A stretch of 64,000 nucleotides of DNA from Calliopum simillimum (Eukaryota; Arthropoda; Insecta; Diptera; Lauxaniidae), in the NCBI GenBank assembly GCA_951812925.1, contig OX638368.1, positions 13,099,994 to 13,163,993 on the forward strand, given 5' to 3'. Below, piece after piece: positions 11,873 through 25,461 of this stretch. Under the pieces are notes generated by a model that ran no database searches, was not told the DNA's origin, and was given only the letters and a program-made list of their open reading frames with translations. The translations under genes and the position numbers were made by a program. Within the stretch, counting starts at the first letter, position 1, and each line of letters begins with the position of its first letter.

Positions 11873-14800
11873 TATAATTTAAATCATCATCTGTTCCAAA
11901 AACTAAAAAATAAAAAAAAAAAAAAAGAGTATTCCAGACTTAGAAATACAGTAAAACAGGACGAAAATTGCCTAATAAATCAAAAAAAGCATCGAATATT
12001 TTAACAAAATTTGATGTAAAAAATTAATAGCGCTAAACAAAGTTAAGCCCATAAAGCTTTTTTAAAAGATTTTTATCAAAATGCTCCAAAATACTTAAAG
12101 AATTGTTTAAAAATTTGCTTGATAGTGATATTGTCTGATTCAAATTTTTGTAATAATATTACTTATTAAAACGAAAAACCGATTCATTATAATAGTGTAT
12201 AAGAGCATGCAAAAATTTGTAACAAAAGGTATAGCGAACGACTCGATAATGAGATTGCTATATTCTACATAGTGTAATAAATTTATAGCTTGAGCTCAAT
12301 TATCATTAAAATGCTGATTTAATATTTATTTAAACTTTAAAAGGATTAACATTATAGTTTCAGATGCTGCATATAATCTATATTGTGCTTAAGGTTAAAT
12401 TTGTATGGTGGTGCACTGTAATTTAATTAATGTAATTAACTCAATGTAAAATATATTTAAAACTTCAATGAAGCGTTGAAATACAAGGCAAATTTTTGCT
12501 GAAAAGTGTATTTTTTGGATAATTTTAAATAAAAATTTGTTACATTTAATAACAAGCGTTTCATTTTGATTAAATCAAGATTTTCACTTGCTATTGATAT
12601 TATGCAATAGAAAATTTGCTTTATTGAGATATATAATATAAACAAATATGCAAAAACTGAACTTAAGTGACAGAAGTTTTTAAAAATCTTTTTTAAAATT
12701 AAAAAAAGATTAGTACGGAATAACAAACAATAAAACGTTCAACAAAATTTTTTATAAAAATATTGCGCACTTCAAAGTTGATGGAGAAAATAATTTAAAT
12801 TCTCAATTAAACTCCAAATGATTTTAATAATAGAAAGACGCTGACCACATTTTTAGTTGAGGCATGACAAAAAACAAGCCATCTAGAGCTTTGCCTTTAC
12901 AGCATGCACTGTAGGACTATGTCAAAATTATAGCTCAGAGTATGGACTAAAAATAAAAAAAAATATTACGGTGTAAGTACTTTGTAAATGCTAATAAAGT
13001 TTTGCTAACTTTCCTTCTTCCAGACAACAATTTTATCACTAAAGTATAGGGAAAAATAAAAAGTTCTATACATAGATGCATCATATCATCTGCCACGCAT
13101 CTTCTCTTTAATAAACGGATGGCTTTGGCATCATCTCAACCTGTGAATAATTTAACATTTCTAATGCATTTTATGGTCTGCTAAATTTGTCCCCACACTT
13201 AGCAGTGGCGCTGCTATTTATATGACACAACATCCAAAAACAAAAATGTCTTTCCGTCTACAGTTTGTCGTAGTTGTAGATGTGAAGCTTGACGCTGATG
13301 ATAATAATTAGAAAAGTGAAATGAAGTAATGTAAAGAAGTGGCATTTTTGTAGAAGTACCCGCTTACTTCCCCTTCGGTTAAAAATTTTCGCTTATTTTT
13401 TGATATTAATATTTGGTCGTTGGTTTATATTGCTTTAGCTTTAGCTGGATGATTTCCATTTTATAACTTGTATTTTTGTAAGTTGCTGTGGTTGATAATT
13501 TTCTTTAATATCCATTTTTTATCATTCGAAGAGTATCATAAAAATGTAAGCAAGTTAATAAACGCCATTGACTCTGTTCTAAAATAAAGTTTTGCTTTTA
13601 GAAAACTGTGAAAAATTTTAGACTATTGGTAAACCTCTTTGATACAACAACAATTGGCCCGGCAATTTAAATTCGGAAAAAATTTATAATACCTACACTT
13701 TCGGGTAGAAATGATGAGGCAATTGAATTAGCAAATATTTTCTTATCTTATTTTCATTTTTTGTTTTCGTCAAAAATTTTGAACAATGTGTCCGATATGT
13801 TCTGTAAAATATATTGAAATTTAAGACTCCTTAAAACTGTTTGCTTGCTGTAAGTACAAGGAAATCAAGAAAACTTTAGGGTACTCAAAAACTGACAAAA
13901 TTATGCACATTTTAAAAAGAAAATTGTCAGAATTGGCTCACAGAAGCCAAAACTGTGATCATTTTTCTAAACAAGTCGCTTTTCATTAAGTTGAAAATTA
14001 TAAAAATGCCAACATTGTGCTAACGAAAAGTCTACAGATCAAACAAAGTCGGTTATGGACCAAATGAATAATTTGGATACAAAATAGATTGAAGCACTGT
14101 ACAAAAAGTTGGCATATTTGAGCATAGAACACACAAAATTGTTCAGCTCTTTGAATTGAATTCCATCATTAATTACTTTTTTCGCCTTTTAAATGAACAC
14201 ATTTTAAATACTTAAGCAGGTATATTTGCAAAACAAAAAATATATTCTTATCGATCCTATGATAGCTGATATCAAATATTGAGTGCTTACTGATACAGTT
14301 AGTTTAAGAAAAACCAAAAACTTTGTGCTTTCAGTACATTCTCTCAAATGAAGCCCAGAACTCGAGTACTACTGAAATAGCAACAGGCATAACTCAAATT
14401 TTATTTTTTAATTTAATTTTTGCGGACATGTGTAATTTATAATTATATATATATTTTATTTATATATAAACCATGTTTTTATTTTTGGAATAAGAAGTTA
14501 ATATAAAAGTTTATGCCTCTGCTTTACATATTTAAGGAACTGACAAATTTTAGATCGGAGGACAAATTTCAGATCGGAGGACAAATTTTGCACGGAAATT
14601 TTGATGTTTTCGGAACAAATTTAAATAAATAAAACAAATTGTATGCTGTTATTAAAAGAATTTTGTAGGAAATTTCTGGGTTTTCTGCTGCAACTCTTAT
14701 ATTCTAAAAACACATATTTATACATATGAATTCAATTCCCACACCAATTCAGTTCCCATTCAGAGTTGGATTTGTGTACTACAAAATTAAAGACCAGGTT

Positions 14801-15763
14801 TCCTTGACAAAAAATTACAAAATTTACCAATTTAACTTTAAATGCACGTACAAAATATTAACACTGGATAAAGCTTGATATATATTGTAAAAAAAGGACA
14901 AACGCACTAGTGGGGGTATGTATGCGTGGTTGCATGTGTGTCACAGAGTTGGTTATGCCAATTGTTAATGTCAATATTTGCAATTCTGCTGAAAAGACTA
15001 AGTGACTGTCAAGTTGGTTGTACAAAAAAAAACAGTACACTGGAAAAAAAAATTTATTTTCTTAATCATCACACGTAAAAGTTAATATAGTTAGCCATAG
15101 AAATTTAATAAAATCTAGTATCATAAAAAAGTTTTTAGATTTAAAAAAATAAAAATTAGGAAAAAAGTTTTTAAAAAATAAAACAAATCATACCTAATAA
15201 AAAACTTTTATAAAAAAAATAACAAACAAAAATTTTAACAACTAAAGTTGAGGAAAACTGAAAAAAAAAAAAAAATATAAAATAAAAGTTGAAAAATAAT
15301 TATACAAAAAACTTTAAGAACAAAAACCGAAAAACTTTTTTGAAGTAAAAGTATTTTATAATAGTTTTTGTTTGACTTTTAAAAAAAAAAAAATAAAATA
15401 TATTAAAAATGTATAAAAATACCTGTTTTTTAATTTTTATTTTAACATTTTTTTTATAAAAATTAATGTTTTAATTGATCTGTTTTTAGTTATATATTTG
15501 CAGAAATCGACTTTCATATAAATTTATCAATGGCCTTTCTAACGCATAATTAATAATGCCAAATTAAGGATTGGATTAAAAACACGGCTATAGTGACATA
15601 TATTTCATTTCATTTCATCACACTACTTTTGTTTTTGTAATTACAATTATTTATTTTTATTTACAATAATTAATTATAATGGAAAAATGCAAATTGGAAT
15701 TTTTTGTTTTAGGTAGAATTTGAACTTGTGCCATGGTAAATCTCTCAATCGAAGTGACCAGTA
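11873..15763. other. AT-rich DNA with minor local repeats
   Basis: No gene was recognised. A short direct repeat of CAGATCGGAGGACAAATTT lies near 14552-14588. Segments 15050-15480 are A/T-rich low complexity. Open frames at 12457-12726 and 14858-15040 have no domain. Confidence 0.5.
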
Positions 15764-16620
15764 GGGGAACTGATGCTATTGTGGTTTAGCTAATGTTAAG
15801 ATGCAATTTGAAAGAGAACCATAAGATTAATTTCAGCCAAATTTTTTTTCTTCTGAACTTTGAAGTATTTGCTACAGAATGTATTTCAATAAAATGTGTG
15901 CAATTTCATTAAAAAAGTTATTGAGCAAAATCTGAAAAAAGTCAATAAAGCTGTTTTCAAAAAGTTGGCAGGTAATGTGGTATATATGGTGGCGCAATGT
16001 GGTATATATACTGATCAGTAATTGTAAAGTGGGCTGGTAATGTGGTACATATAAGTCGGGTAATGAGGTATACTTAAACATACTTACAACCAAATATAAA
16101 GTTTGAAAGGCATAAAATAAGTTCATAATAACATTTACATTGGTTCTCAAACTCATAGTTTTTATTAAAAAATAAACAGCAATCAAATATTGTTAAGATT
16201 AACAAGAAATATTCATATACCACATTAGCGAACTCCGACTATACCACACTGGCCAATTTTTAAAAATTACAAAATTGTAAAAATAATATGGGAAAATTTG
16301 TGAACTTACACACTCAAGCACTTATTTCGCAATATATAGCACTAACTTTAATTGAATATAAATAAAACTTCCACAGAAAACAACCTTTTCTAAACAAAAT
16401 TTTTTTGCGAAAAACGCGGAAAAAAAAATCGACCACACGCGATTTATAATTCGTTCAACTGACAGCGGAAAAGTTATGTATGGTGCATGACAGCTACACA
16501 TTCCTAGATTTTCATGTTTTATAACAGGATAAAATATGTAACGTCCACAGGCTCTTATCCATATCGGAGATATACGACTATACCACATTGAAAACTATAC
16601 CACAATAGCATCAGTTCCCC
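15764..16620. mobile_element. TA-flanked element, GGGGAACTGATGC ends, with TGGTATA motif array (copy 1)
   Basis: The terminal repeats are GGGGAACTGATGCTATTGTG and its reverse complement, flanked by TA at 15762-15763 and 16621-16622. The left half carries forward motif copies (ATGTGGTATATA and close variants near 15975, 15992, 16037 and 16062). The right half carries the reverse form (ATACCACATT and variants near 16219, 16240, 16579 and 16596). No transposase is visible. The architecture resembles the pogo-like element at 39400-40962. A second, left-truncated copy lies at about 55610-56182 in the same orientation. Confidence 0.88.
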
Positions 16621-17359
16621 TAGTGAATTTGATTTACCAAAAATTTCCCGGTTCTTGCATTTTCAATTCCTCTTATTTGAAGATGAGGACAAATGTGAAA
16701 TTGCTCAAAATCTTAGATAAAAATTAGTATATTCTACATTAAAATTTTTTTAGCAGTGTATCTGTTTTTGCAAGGATTTTTCACTCTTATTTCCATGCAT
16801 GCGTATTTGTTTTGTTTATCCTATATGACTGTGTGAATTGTTGTTAGTAATTGTATTTGAATTTTGGGTTAAGCATTGGATTTTAATTTTCTGAGCACGT
16901 TTTCTCATTCACAACATTCATTTAGCATCAGTTTTTATATATCGATTTGTGGCTGAACCTTTGGAAATGGTATGCAAACATATATTTTCTTAACAAATAA
17001 GCTCCTCCTAACAGTAAGGCCTCCGTACTTAGTAGTATTCTTTGAAAACCAAAGGGTTTGTTGTTAATAAGGAAAAAACTTAAATTGGAATATGCATTAA
17101 ACCATATTTCTCCCACAACTCTAAACATTACATGATACATAGAACTTTGAAAGTTAAACGTTCCAATAGCACTCGCAGTATACTCTAGTAAAGTAGATAT
17201 ACCTGTACTCATTTTCGCTACACTAGGAAGAAGTTTTAATTTGAGTTTGATTGCTCAAAATGAAGCGACGCAATATTTAAACTTTAGGTGCAATTTCTAT
17301 AATGTAGCGAGTTTGTTTGGTAAAGTTTATAAATATAAAGGATGTAATGAAAAAGGTTA
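16621..17359. other. spacer without recognised features
   Basis: The minus-strand frame at 16928-17212 has no known domain. No terminal repeats were found apart from a weak CGCTACA/TGTAGCG pair near 17216 and 17305. Confidence 0.45.
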
Positions 17360-17515
17360 TAGAACTTTTAAAAGATGTAGGATAAGGCCTAGACAAACAA
17401 AATATCAACATGGGGAGATCTTAAATGTATCCCTGAGCAGCTAAAGGGCAAAAACTTATTTTTTTACATTTTGTATAAAAAATATTTTCTTGGATCACCC
17501 TAGCGTTTTTTTCAT
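17360..17515. repeat. fragment related to the foldback at 27.2-27.8 kb
   Basis: The phrases AGGCCTAGACAAACAAAAT, ATGTATCCCTGAG and CACCCTAGCGTTTTT occur in the same order as AGGCCTAGACTAACAAAAAT, CTGTATCCCTGAG and TACCCTAGCGTTTT in 27230-27365. Only one arm is present. Confidence 0.6.
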
Positions 17516-18118
17516 ATTTTTTGCTCCATTAAATGTTGGAGTTAACTCAACACTTTTCTGTTACAGATTAGTTTTTTGTCACTTTACTTCCGTTCCTCCA
17601 AAGGGATTCACTCATTCATGCAGTTGAAATTTTGTGAAGTTTTACAATACTTTTGTGCAAATTGTTGTTTGTTTAAATTTGCCACTGTTGCATCCGTAAT
17701 AACAAAAAGCTGCAAAAATTGCTTACAACTTTTTATTAAATGCAGAATTAAAAAAAAAAAAATGCAGGAATTGCAATAGCAATAATTAAAACAACAACAA
17801 ATAACAAAATTAACACACTTACATACGCTTATGTTTAAATAGCATTTGTTTGCCAATGGTTGCTTGGGTTCTTATTTTGTTTTTTATCCCACATCACTTT
17901 AAAGTGTCCTCCGCTGTTTTATATATTTTTGCTGCATGTTCTTTTTTGTAGTTGAATAACTTGCATTGCATGAACACATAAAAAATCAAAGAATGACACT
18001 ATAAATGAGCGATAAAACGTAGGTAGTGTTATATGTTTTGGAAATGGAGTACCTCTAGTGTTTACCGATGAAAATCGTTGAAAAATATTGAAAATTTAAA
18101 ATCTGCGACCTTTTATCA
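17516..18118. other. spacer without recognised features
   Basis: A/T-rich with overlapping short frames on both strands (17576-17779, 17608-17856) and no domain. Confidence 0.45.
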
Positions 18119-18224
18119 TATAGCCTGAAAGTATGCAACTTTATTTTTTATACTTCAAACAAAACGAGAGTGTAATGAAGTTATACAAAATATAAAAAAA
18201 AAAATAGCATACTTTCAGGCTATA
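18119..18224. mobile_element. 106-bp MITE with TATAGCCTGAAAGTATGC ends
   Basis: The terminal inverted repeats are TATAGCCTGAAAGTATGC and its exact reverse complement, with an A/T-rich centre. TA at each outer edge is compatible with a TA-target insertion. Confidence 0.85.
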
Positions 18225-19329
18225 CAATTAATGGGTGGTATGCTGCTGGAAATTTGAAAACTATTACAGCGATTAACTTTGAAAAATCTTCTAATGCATA
18301 ATTGAAACATTTTTGACACACTATTTTTGTGAAATTTTTTATTTTTGGATAATGTTGCCAATACAAAAGTTATCCTTACAAAAATTTTGTTTTTTTTTTT
18401 GTCCCAACAAAATTCTAGCTCACATTGAGTATTCACTCTTAGCAATATTGGAACCGCTCAATGGTCAAAATTTGACCACAAATGTATTATATAATTTTGG
18501 TACATATGTCGCCAGGCATTGCTCGAGGCGCCGCACACGTTTTTTTTTGCATTTTTATGTGTGTTTTCTTTGTTGCCCTCTATTTTATCAATTCTTTTAT
18601 TTTCCTGCTCTAATTCGACTGAAAACATACAGGAAAAGGCAAAACAAAGCGTTTTTGGCATTAAAAAACACTTCCTAAGTGCCATAACGCTACAATACTA
18701 GCATCAAACCGCTTCCACTATGAACGCGTTGCGCTCTTTTCACACAAATCGTTCTATTCTATCTTAAAGCTAACGCGTTGCTTTGGGTAGAACTTTGCTC
18801 AAAGCGCGCACTCTGACCGTGGCCTGTGGTAAAAATAAAATCTTGCAAAAGATAACATTTAACTATTGCCAGGAGTTGTCAGCAATATTTTTTGTTGGTT
18901 TTGTTGCTGTTTCTGTTGTAGTTGTGATTTATACCATGTATCACTGTTACTTATATCACAATAAACGACTTATAAGTCGTGTGATAAGCATTTGACTCAG
19001 CGGTATTTTAGTCATTAAGCAGGTTATCTCAAGGGCACATTTATGTGTTCAAATGGTATGTTTAAATGTATTTAATGTGCAAGCAAATCTACACACACAT
19101 TCATAGAAATGCAATCATATAAAAGCTGCCACATTAATGCTGCTCAAGAAATGTTGGTGCTGTTGCTGCATTGACACTTGGCATTGCCAATTTGATGGTG
19201 TTGATTTTTGCACTTTAACCTATTTAAATAATTCACGATAAAGATGTATTATAATTTTAGGGTGGATTGTATTTGAAAATATACTGGGCTGTAAAAAGGG
19301 CGCAAGAATTTGCTGCAAATATTTCAAAG
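18225..19329. other. spacer without recognised genes
   Basis: Frames at 18215-18445, 18313-18678 and 18458-18685 overlap on opposite strands and show no domain. No repeat structure is evident. Confidence 0.45.
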
Positions 19330-20110
19330 AAAATGGAGAGAAAAACTGTAAGCATCCCTAATCTATAAACATTTTGAGGAAAAACATTTTGCAGAAAAAC
19401 ATTTTGTATCAAAAAAAGTTTTTACAAACATTTTGACGAAAATTTATGTAGCAAAATATGATGTTTATAAACATTGTTGTATACAAGTTTTGAGCAGCAA
19501 TAGATATGTTTTATAAGCACTTTAGAAAAACATTATTCAGCAACAATATTAAAAATTTTGAAGTAAAAGTTTCCAGCTGCAAAAGTGTTTAAAAACATTT
19601 TTGAAAAAAAAAAAAAATTATATAACAAAAACTGAGTTCACAACTCTGCTGTAAAAAAATTTTTTAAAACAAAATTATTTGTAAGATTTTCGTAAAAATT
19701 TTTGCCATAAACATATTTGTGAAAAATTATTTACCAACAGTATTGTTTATAAACATTTCTGAAAATGTTTAGTACCAATTGTGTTCAAAAAGGTTTTTGG
19801 GAAAATTTATGCAGTAAAATGCAGAAAATTTATAAGTAATAATAATGTTTATAAATATTTTCAAAGAAAAATACTGTAGTGTTTATAAACATTTTGAAAA
19901 AAATTCCTAAGTAACAATATGTAAACATTATTATAGAGAATTTTGTAGCCACAATATTGTTTATAAACATTTTGAAGGAAAATTGTTCAGCAAGAGATTT
20001 GCTTATTAACACTCTTAAAAACGAATTGTTCGGTAACAATTGTTTTTACAAACATTTCTGAAGAAATAGCAACAATAGCTTTTATAGACCTTTACGAAGA
20101 AAAATTGTTG
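19330..20110. repeat. degenerate tandem array, unit about 45-50 bp
   Basis: The plus strand repeats variants of a unit containing TTTATAAACATTTTGA, then AAAATT, then GCAACAATATTG. I count roughly 15 diverged units. There is no coding potential beyond chance readings. Confidence 0.8.
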
Positions 20111-22015
20111 AATACATCATACATAAAAACTTTATTATTTATATATCTGAAATTATTTAAGAACTATGTCAGAAGAACAAATTTGCGTTAAAATCATACA
20201 ATCATATAAATTTTACTTAAATTTTAATTCTATCAAGGTACACCCTAATAAACACACGTATGTTAGAAAGCAGCTTCATGTGTATTTGTCTAAGTTTATT
20301 TATTTCTGCTTGTGCATGTTTGCTGTAATTTGCTGTCACAGTGTAAGTGAAATATTAGACACAAAACGCATTTTTGGCATTTGCAACATGCAACAATTTA
20401 TCATTCTCTGTGTGTCTGTTTTTGGGTGTTTATTTAAATAAAAATATCATTGTCGCCGGCACTTTTGTAGTAAATAAATTTGCATTCTTATTTGCAGTTG
20501 TGTTTTTATCTGCATAATTTACAATTTCGTTTCCATTTAGAGACAGAAATTGCAAGCGGAAATTCCAAATTAGTTGCAAGACTGCAACAAACATAAAATA
20601 TACTGCGTGCAATTTTATACAATATAACAAAAAATGCAACAAAAAAGCCATTTAAATATATAGAAGTGGTTAAGTCAGTGCTGTCGTGAAATATTGTTTG
20701 TGACAAAGAGCAAGAGCTTATCATTTTTCTTATCACTTTGACTAATCATAAAAGCCATGGCAGTCCTGGACTTAGATTTCATGGGCGTCCAAAATCATAA
20801 AAAAAAACATAAATTCAAGCAAATCAGTCAAAAAATGGACGCTAATGAACGTTAGGTAGAAAAAAACAAGTGGAAACATATCCTTGTTAGCATTTTTTTA
20901 ACAGATTTTTGCTAAAAAATCATACACATCCCACTTGGGATAAAATGCAAAAAAATATCAAAAAGAAATGATGACTAAAATAATACTTCATTTATTAAGC
21001 ATTCTTTACAAAAGCACTCTCGAGTTGATACAAAAAACTCATTATTTTTTTTCGAAGTGTAATGCTTGCTCTTGATAAGAGAATCGTGCTTGGCACTTTG
21101 CGCCTAGTGATGCGTCTCTTGAGGTCTGCTATGAATCTAAATTGTTTTTAAATTGATTTATTTTTGTGGTCAGCTACAACTTCGTGATTATTTTTGACTA
21201 TATGTATTATGATAGTCCTTTATTAGGTTTTATTGTTTTTCTTCATTTTTATTTATCTTTGTAGTTTGTTTTCTTCATTTGTATGCAGCGCGTATAAGAA
21301 AACTGCTTCAGAGCTTTCTTCAGGCTTAGCATCGCACTTCAATTTGGTTTTACTTGAGTTCAATAATGCACCGCAAGTTTAAACTAAAATCGAAAGCTGT
21401 GAAAAAAGGGAAAATTTAAATTAAGGCTGAAACATTTGGAAGACATTTTACGAAGCATACGAATTAATATTATAGAATACACTTAGAACAGTTGCAGAAA
21501 ACAAAAAAAAAGAAAAAGCTGATGATAACACTACCTTAAAAATATATTTTGTTTTTCTATGATCTGATTCTTACTATAAAATTCTTACGTAAAATAGCTC
21601 GCTGATTACAAAAAAGAAAACTTTTTTTTCCATAGCTAAGTTTTCACGTTTTCGTGTTTTTAAAGTTCTAAAAGATGACATAATTTAATCACAGATATCT
21701 CATAGACCAGTCAGTCCATCTTAATACGCAAGACATAAAATTAAAGGTAGTCAAATTTTACATAAATATCTAATAATATATACTTTTTCGATCAGTATAC
21801 TCAATTTGTCCTTCTCTGGCGGGATAGGTGAGGTTTAAGTGGCGGAATTTTTCAGTGCTTCACATTGACCAAAAAGGTCTACAGCGATACCAAAAATATC
21901 TGGAAATTTTTGTCACGCAGATAAACATTTTGCTTTACAGTACATTGTTTTTAGTTCTTAATTGGCTTGAGCGAAAAGGCGCAGGGAGCCATTGGAAAAT
22001 CTTACTTCTATATTG
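20111..22015. other. AT-rich DNA without recognised genes
   Basis: Short frames at 20166-20441, 20430-20651 and 20506-20736 have no domain. From about 21850 this may be the 3' untranslated part of the LINE relic that follows. Confidence 0.45.
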
Positions 22016-22230
22016 TTAAAAAAACATTTGTGCAAGAGTTTTGAATCAAGTTCTGCCAAAGGTAAGACAGTGACATAGTAAATGTTCCAAGTTATCCTCT
22101 TTATCGTCATCACACCAGTGACATCTGCTTTGTACCAATAAGCCCATTCCGATAGCGTGATATCCGATCAGGCAGAAAACAATGGTAGCTCCTACAATGG
22201 TTCTGCATGTTTTACAAGTTAGAGAGCAGG
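22016..22230 (-). pseudogene. LINE ORF2 C-terminal fragment with Cys/His tail
   Basis: The minus-strand frame reads CKTCRTIVGATIVFCLIGYH, continues through GMGL, then gives CHWCDDDKEDNLEHLLCHC. This CxxC...HLLCxC pattern, preceded by GYHAI-MG, is the usual end of ORF2 in Jockey/R1-type non-LTR retrotransposons, where the polyprotein carries endonuclease and reverse transcriptase further upstream. An in-frame TGA follows GRT and a terminal TAA lies at 22016-22018. Nothing recognisable of the reverse transcriptase domain remains on the 5' side, so this is a truncated, inactive copy. The clade cannot be fixed from so short a piece. A cellular zinc-knuckle protein is a much less likely alternative. 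Confidence 0.72.
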
Positions 22231-23225
22231 TATGGAAAAGTATATATATTCTTGATTAACGTCACATTTTAAGTCGATATAGCCTGTTTGTCCGTTGAAA
22301 TCATTTTAGTATATTTTAGGAGCAAGATAATTCGAAGTCATGAAAAGTGTTTTATTGAAAATGAGTTAAAAAAATTTCGCAACAAAAAAACTGGAAATAC
22401 TGGAGAAAATAGATGGATGAATAACAGAGCTATGACCATTAAAAGAAATTATCAAAATCCGTATTTTACTTTAATTTTATAATTTTTATAAAATCTGCAG
22501 TTGTGGCAAAAGGAGCAATTCTTTTGTAACAACTGGAACAAAAAACTCCTAATTCCATATTACATAAATGCTTGAGAAAAAGACTTAAGCCTTTCCTACG
22601 AAAACATGAGGTTTCTAGTTTCTTTTGGCCAGACCTACCAAGATGTCAATATAGTAAAATGGTCTTGTAGTGGAACTCAAAAAATTATGTGATTTTGGTG
22701 CTTCATTAAGAAAATCCGCGAAACTATCCAGAACTCATGCCAATTGAAATATACTGGGCTTTGTTCAAAAGGAAGATAAAGGCCACAAAAAGTTGTCAAG
22801 GATGCTAAAGGTTTTTGAGATAAATGTTGTTCAGCACTATAAAATCGTGAATGGAAGGGGTGTTAGAAAAGTTAAAAAAATTTGTAAAAAAAAATATTAA
22901 AATTGTTGGTCCGTATTAAAAATGGTAATAAAATGGCGGTTCAAAAAAAAGTTTCATTTTTAAAATTTAATAAGTAGTATTGTAGTGTTTTGTGAAAACA
23001 TACCTTACGTCCAAAAAAATCGAGTGAGATTTTCACTGTTTTAAGTAAACTATGAAGTGATTTTTCCAGTAGTGTTACTTAAAATATTTTTAAAAAATGT
23101 TTGACCTTGAAAATGCCCGTTGAAATCAAACGCTCATAGATGTTTCACAAATATTGTTTAATCGATACACATTTAATTTTGCCATATTTAGATATATTAA
23201 GCCACATAACATAGATTATACGATT
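22231..23225. other. spacer without recognised features
   Basis: No domain or terminal repeat was recognised. Confidence 0.45.
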
Positions 23226-23585
23226 TTTAGGGTGGCTGTCACATATTAAAATATTTTTTGATCGCATTTTCTCTTGAAACGCCTTATCGATTCATATGAA
23301 ACTTACACCACATAGTTCTTATAATTAGAAGTGCAACTTCAACTATAGAACTTTGGGTGGCCCTCGTTCAAGACTTTTTTTTTGAATAACAGTTTCTCAA
23401 AGACCGCTTAATACCACGTGATTTCTATATTATGGAGCATGATTTAGATTAAAAAGTTTTAAATAAAAATATTTTTTAAAAAGTATTTTCTCCAAGCCCG
23501 CCTTAACCACGTAATCTTTATAGCAAGGAGCAAAACTTAGATGACAAAACTTTTACGGTGATCGTCATAAATTAATTTATTTTTT
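23226..23585. repeat. three diverged direct repeats of about 110-120 bp
   Basis: Three successive segments share the order TTTCTC..AA, GC(C)CTTA, A-CACGT/CAC, then TTATA or TATTA with AG(GA)AGC..., and an A/T tail. They start near 23265, 23390 and 23488. The first also carries GGGTGGCTGTCAC and GGGTGGCCCTCG. Divergence is high, so unit boundaries are approximate. Confidence 0.45.
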
Positions 23586-25459
23586 TTTTATTTTATTTTG
23601 CGGTGCTTAATTTTAAAATTGCTATAACTTTTCACCCATTTAACTTGTAAAAAACGTCTGAAGAAACTAAAAATAGATCAGTATGTAATACTGCTTACAA
23701 GAGTTCAGTACCAATATGCCTTGCTATGTATGTACACATGTAAAATTTTTGATCATGTGTTGCATCGGGCGAAAATGGACAGCAGCAAAAATTGCACCGA
23801 CGAAGAAGACAACGATGCTAGAAAAAAAAAGTGAAAAGTAAAAGATTCTACACAGCAGGACACGCAAATAATGCAGCTTATTATAAAGTTACACTCTGCT
23901 GGTTGTGCACTTGCTCGAAGGATGTGACATTTATAGTTTGTGAAAGAAAATATAAAAGTTTTTCATAAATTGGCATAGCACTTTTTTGCTTTTTTTCCCT
24001 TCTTTTTTAGACAATCTACATACATAGATGCGCTTGCATATTCTTTGGCGCTTATAAAACCTGGACAGTATTTCCGCTTTACTGTTAACTTCATTTCCTG
24101 CAAGAGTTTTACATAATTTTTTATCCACATTATTTTATTTCATTTATAGTTATTTTATATATTTTTGGATTTTATGTTTTTTTTACTGTTGCCAAAGGCA
24201 ATTGCAGTAGTAAAGCTTATAATTTCATTCTTCTTCTTTCTTTTATACGCTAGTTATTCTTCCGCAGCAGCAGCTGCATCTTCCTGTGCGGCATACACAC
24301 TGCACGATGTTGGCGCTGGTAACCTTTGAATGCTGGCAGAATGTAAATTTGATTTGCAGGCTGCTGCGATGTCCTGATGCGAAAGTGTCTTGGCAAACAT
24401 TTGCGTACGCATAGAGACATAGATATTTTAATAGATACATCTACACTGAAAGAAATTCAAAGGTTTGAACTTGGATTTAAGTTTTCAAATTCAATTTTAG
24501 TTTATTTAAATTTTAATGCAGCGAACAGACGAGACGCTTTTTTCAAACGCTTATTTTGGCACATGCGTTAGTTAGCGTACGATTTCATTTTAGACCACCC
24601 AATGTAGGACAATGGTTGACGACGAAGGAAGTCACCTACGCTGCAGCAGAAGCTTGCTGTTTTAAGTCCTGTACGAGAGGCCACTAGCTCTTTCAACTTC
24701 TAACCATGCACTATGACTGTACACTTCCTCTAAAAGTTATAGGAGAATTAAAGTTAGAGAAATATATCTTCTCCATGTAGCAATTTAAGGTTTGTCTTAT
24801 GTGAAGACTGCTGTTCCCTGCTGATTTTCATTGCTTTGGAAATTTTTTTTTTGCAAACAGCCAACAACGGAAAACTAGGCAATTCTGTCATTTAGCTCAA
24901 TTGCAGCACTTGAGCGGTACTGTTCCAGCTGCAACATACGTCATTTTTATATTTTGTGATGTTCCTGCGTTTGTCCATTTGCATTGAAATCGTTTTCGTT
25001 TTTGCATTCTTACTTAAGTTCTTTCTTGTTCCAAAGCAGTATGTGCCGATTCATTGTGTTTGTCCTGAGGGACATTGCATTTCAAATTACAAGCTGCAAT
25101 TTCTTTTTTGTTTAACTTTTCGTCTTGTTTATTTCTACTGAGCTTATACTGCTTTTTGCTTTCACCTTTGCATTGCTGTCAGACCATTTTGCATCCTTTG
25201 GCAACAGCAGCAACAGCGTACATTTCTTTTGCTGCTGCTTTAAATTGTCATGTTTCATTGGAAAAAAGCATCATTTTAGGAGCATTTATTTTTTGTTGCC
25301 TTTAACAAAACATTGGTAATTTTGTTTATTTGTTTTGCTCAACAGCTTAGAACTTTCAACTACTCAATCGAATGTTCTGTTTTCTAGTCATATATAGTTA
25401 CAAAAAAATAGCAAAAAATTACTTTTTTGATGATTGGGAAAAAATTTTTAAGCTTGAAA
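23586..25459. other. spacer without recognised genes
   Basis: Short CAG/CTG-rich patches lie around 24265 and 25200. Several overlapping short frames (24243-24440, 24377-24571, 24956-25319) have no domain. No transposon ends were seen. Confidence 0.45.
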
Positions 25460-25461
25460 TA

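Noticed and set aside
18313..18701. Overlapping frames of up to 121 codons on both strands
   Set aside because: Opposite-strand overlap, no domain and low-complexity composition suggest chance.
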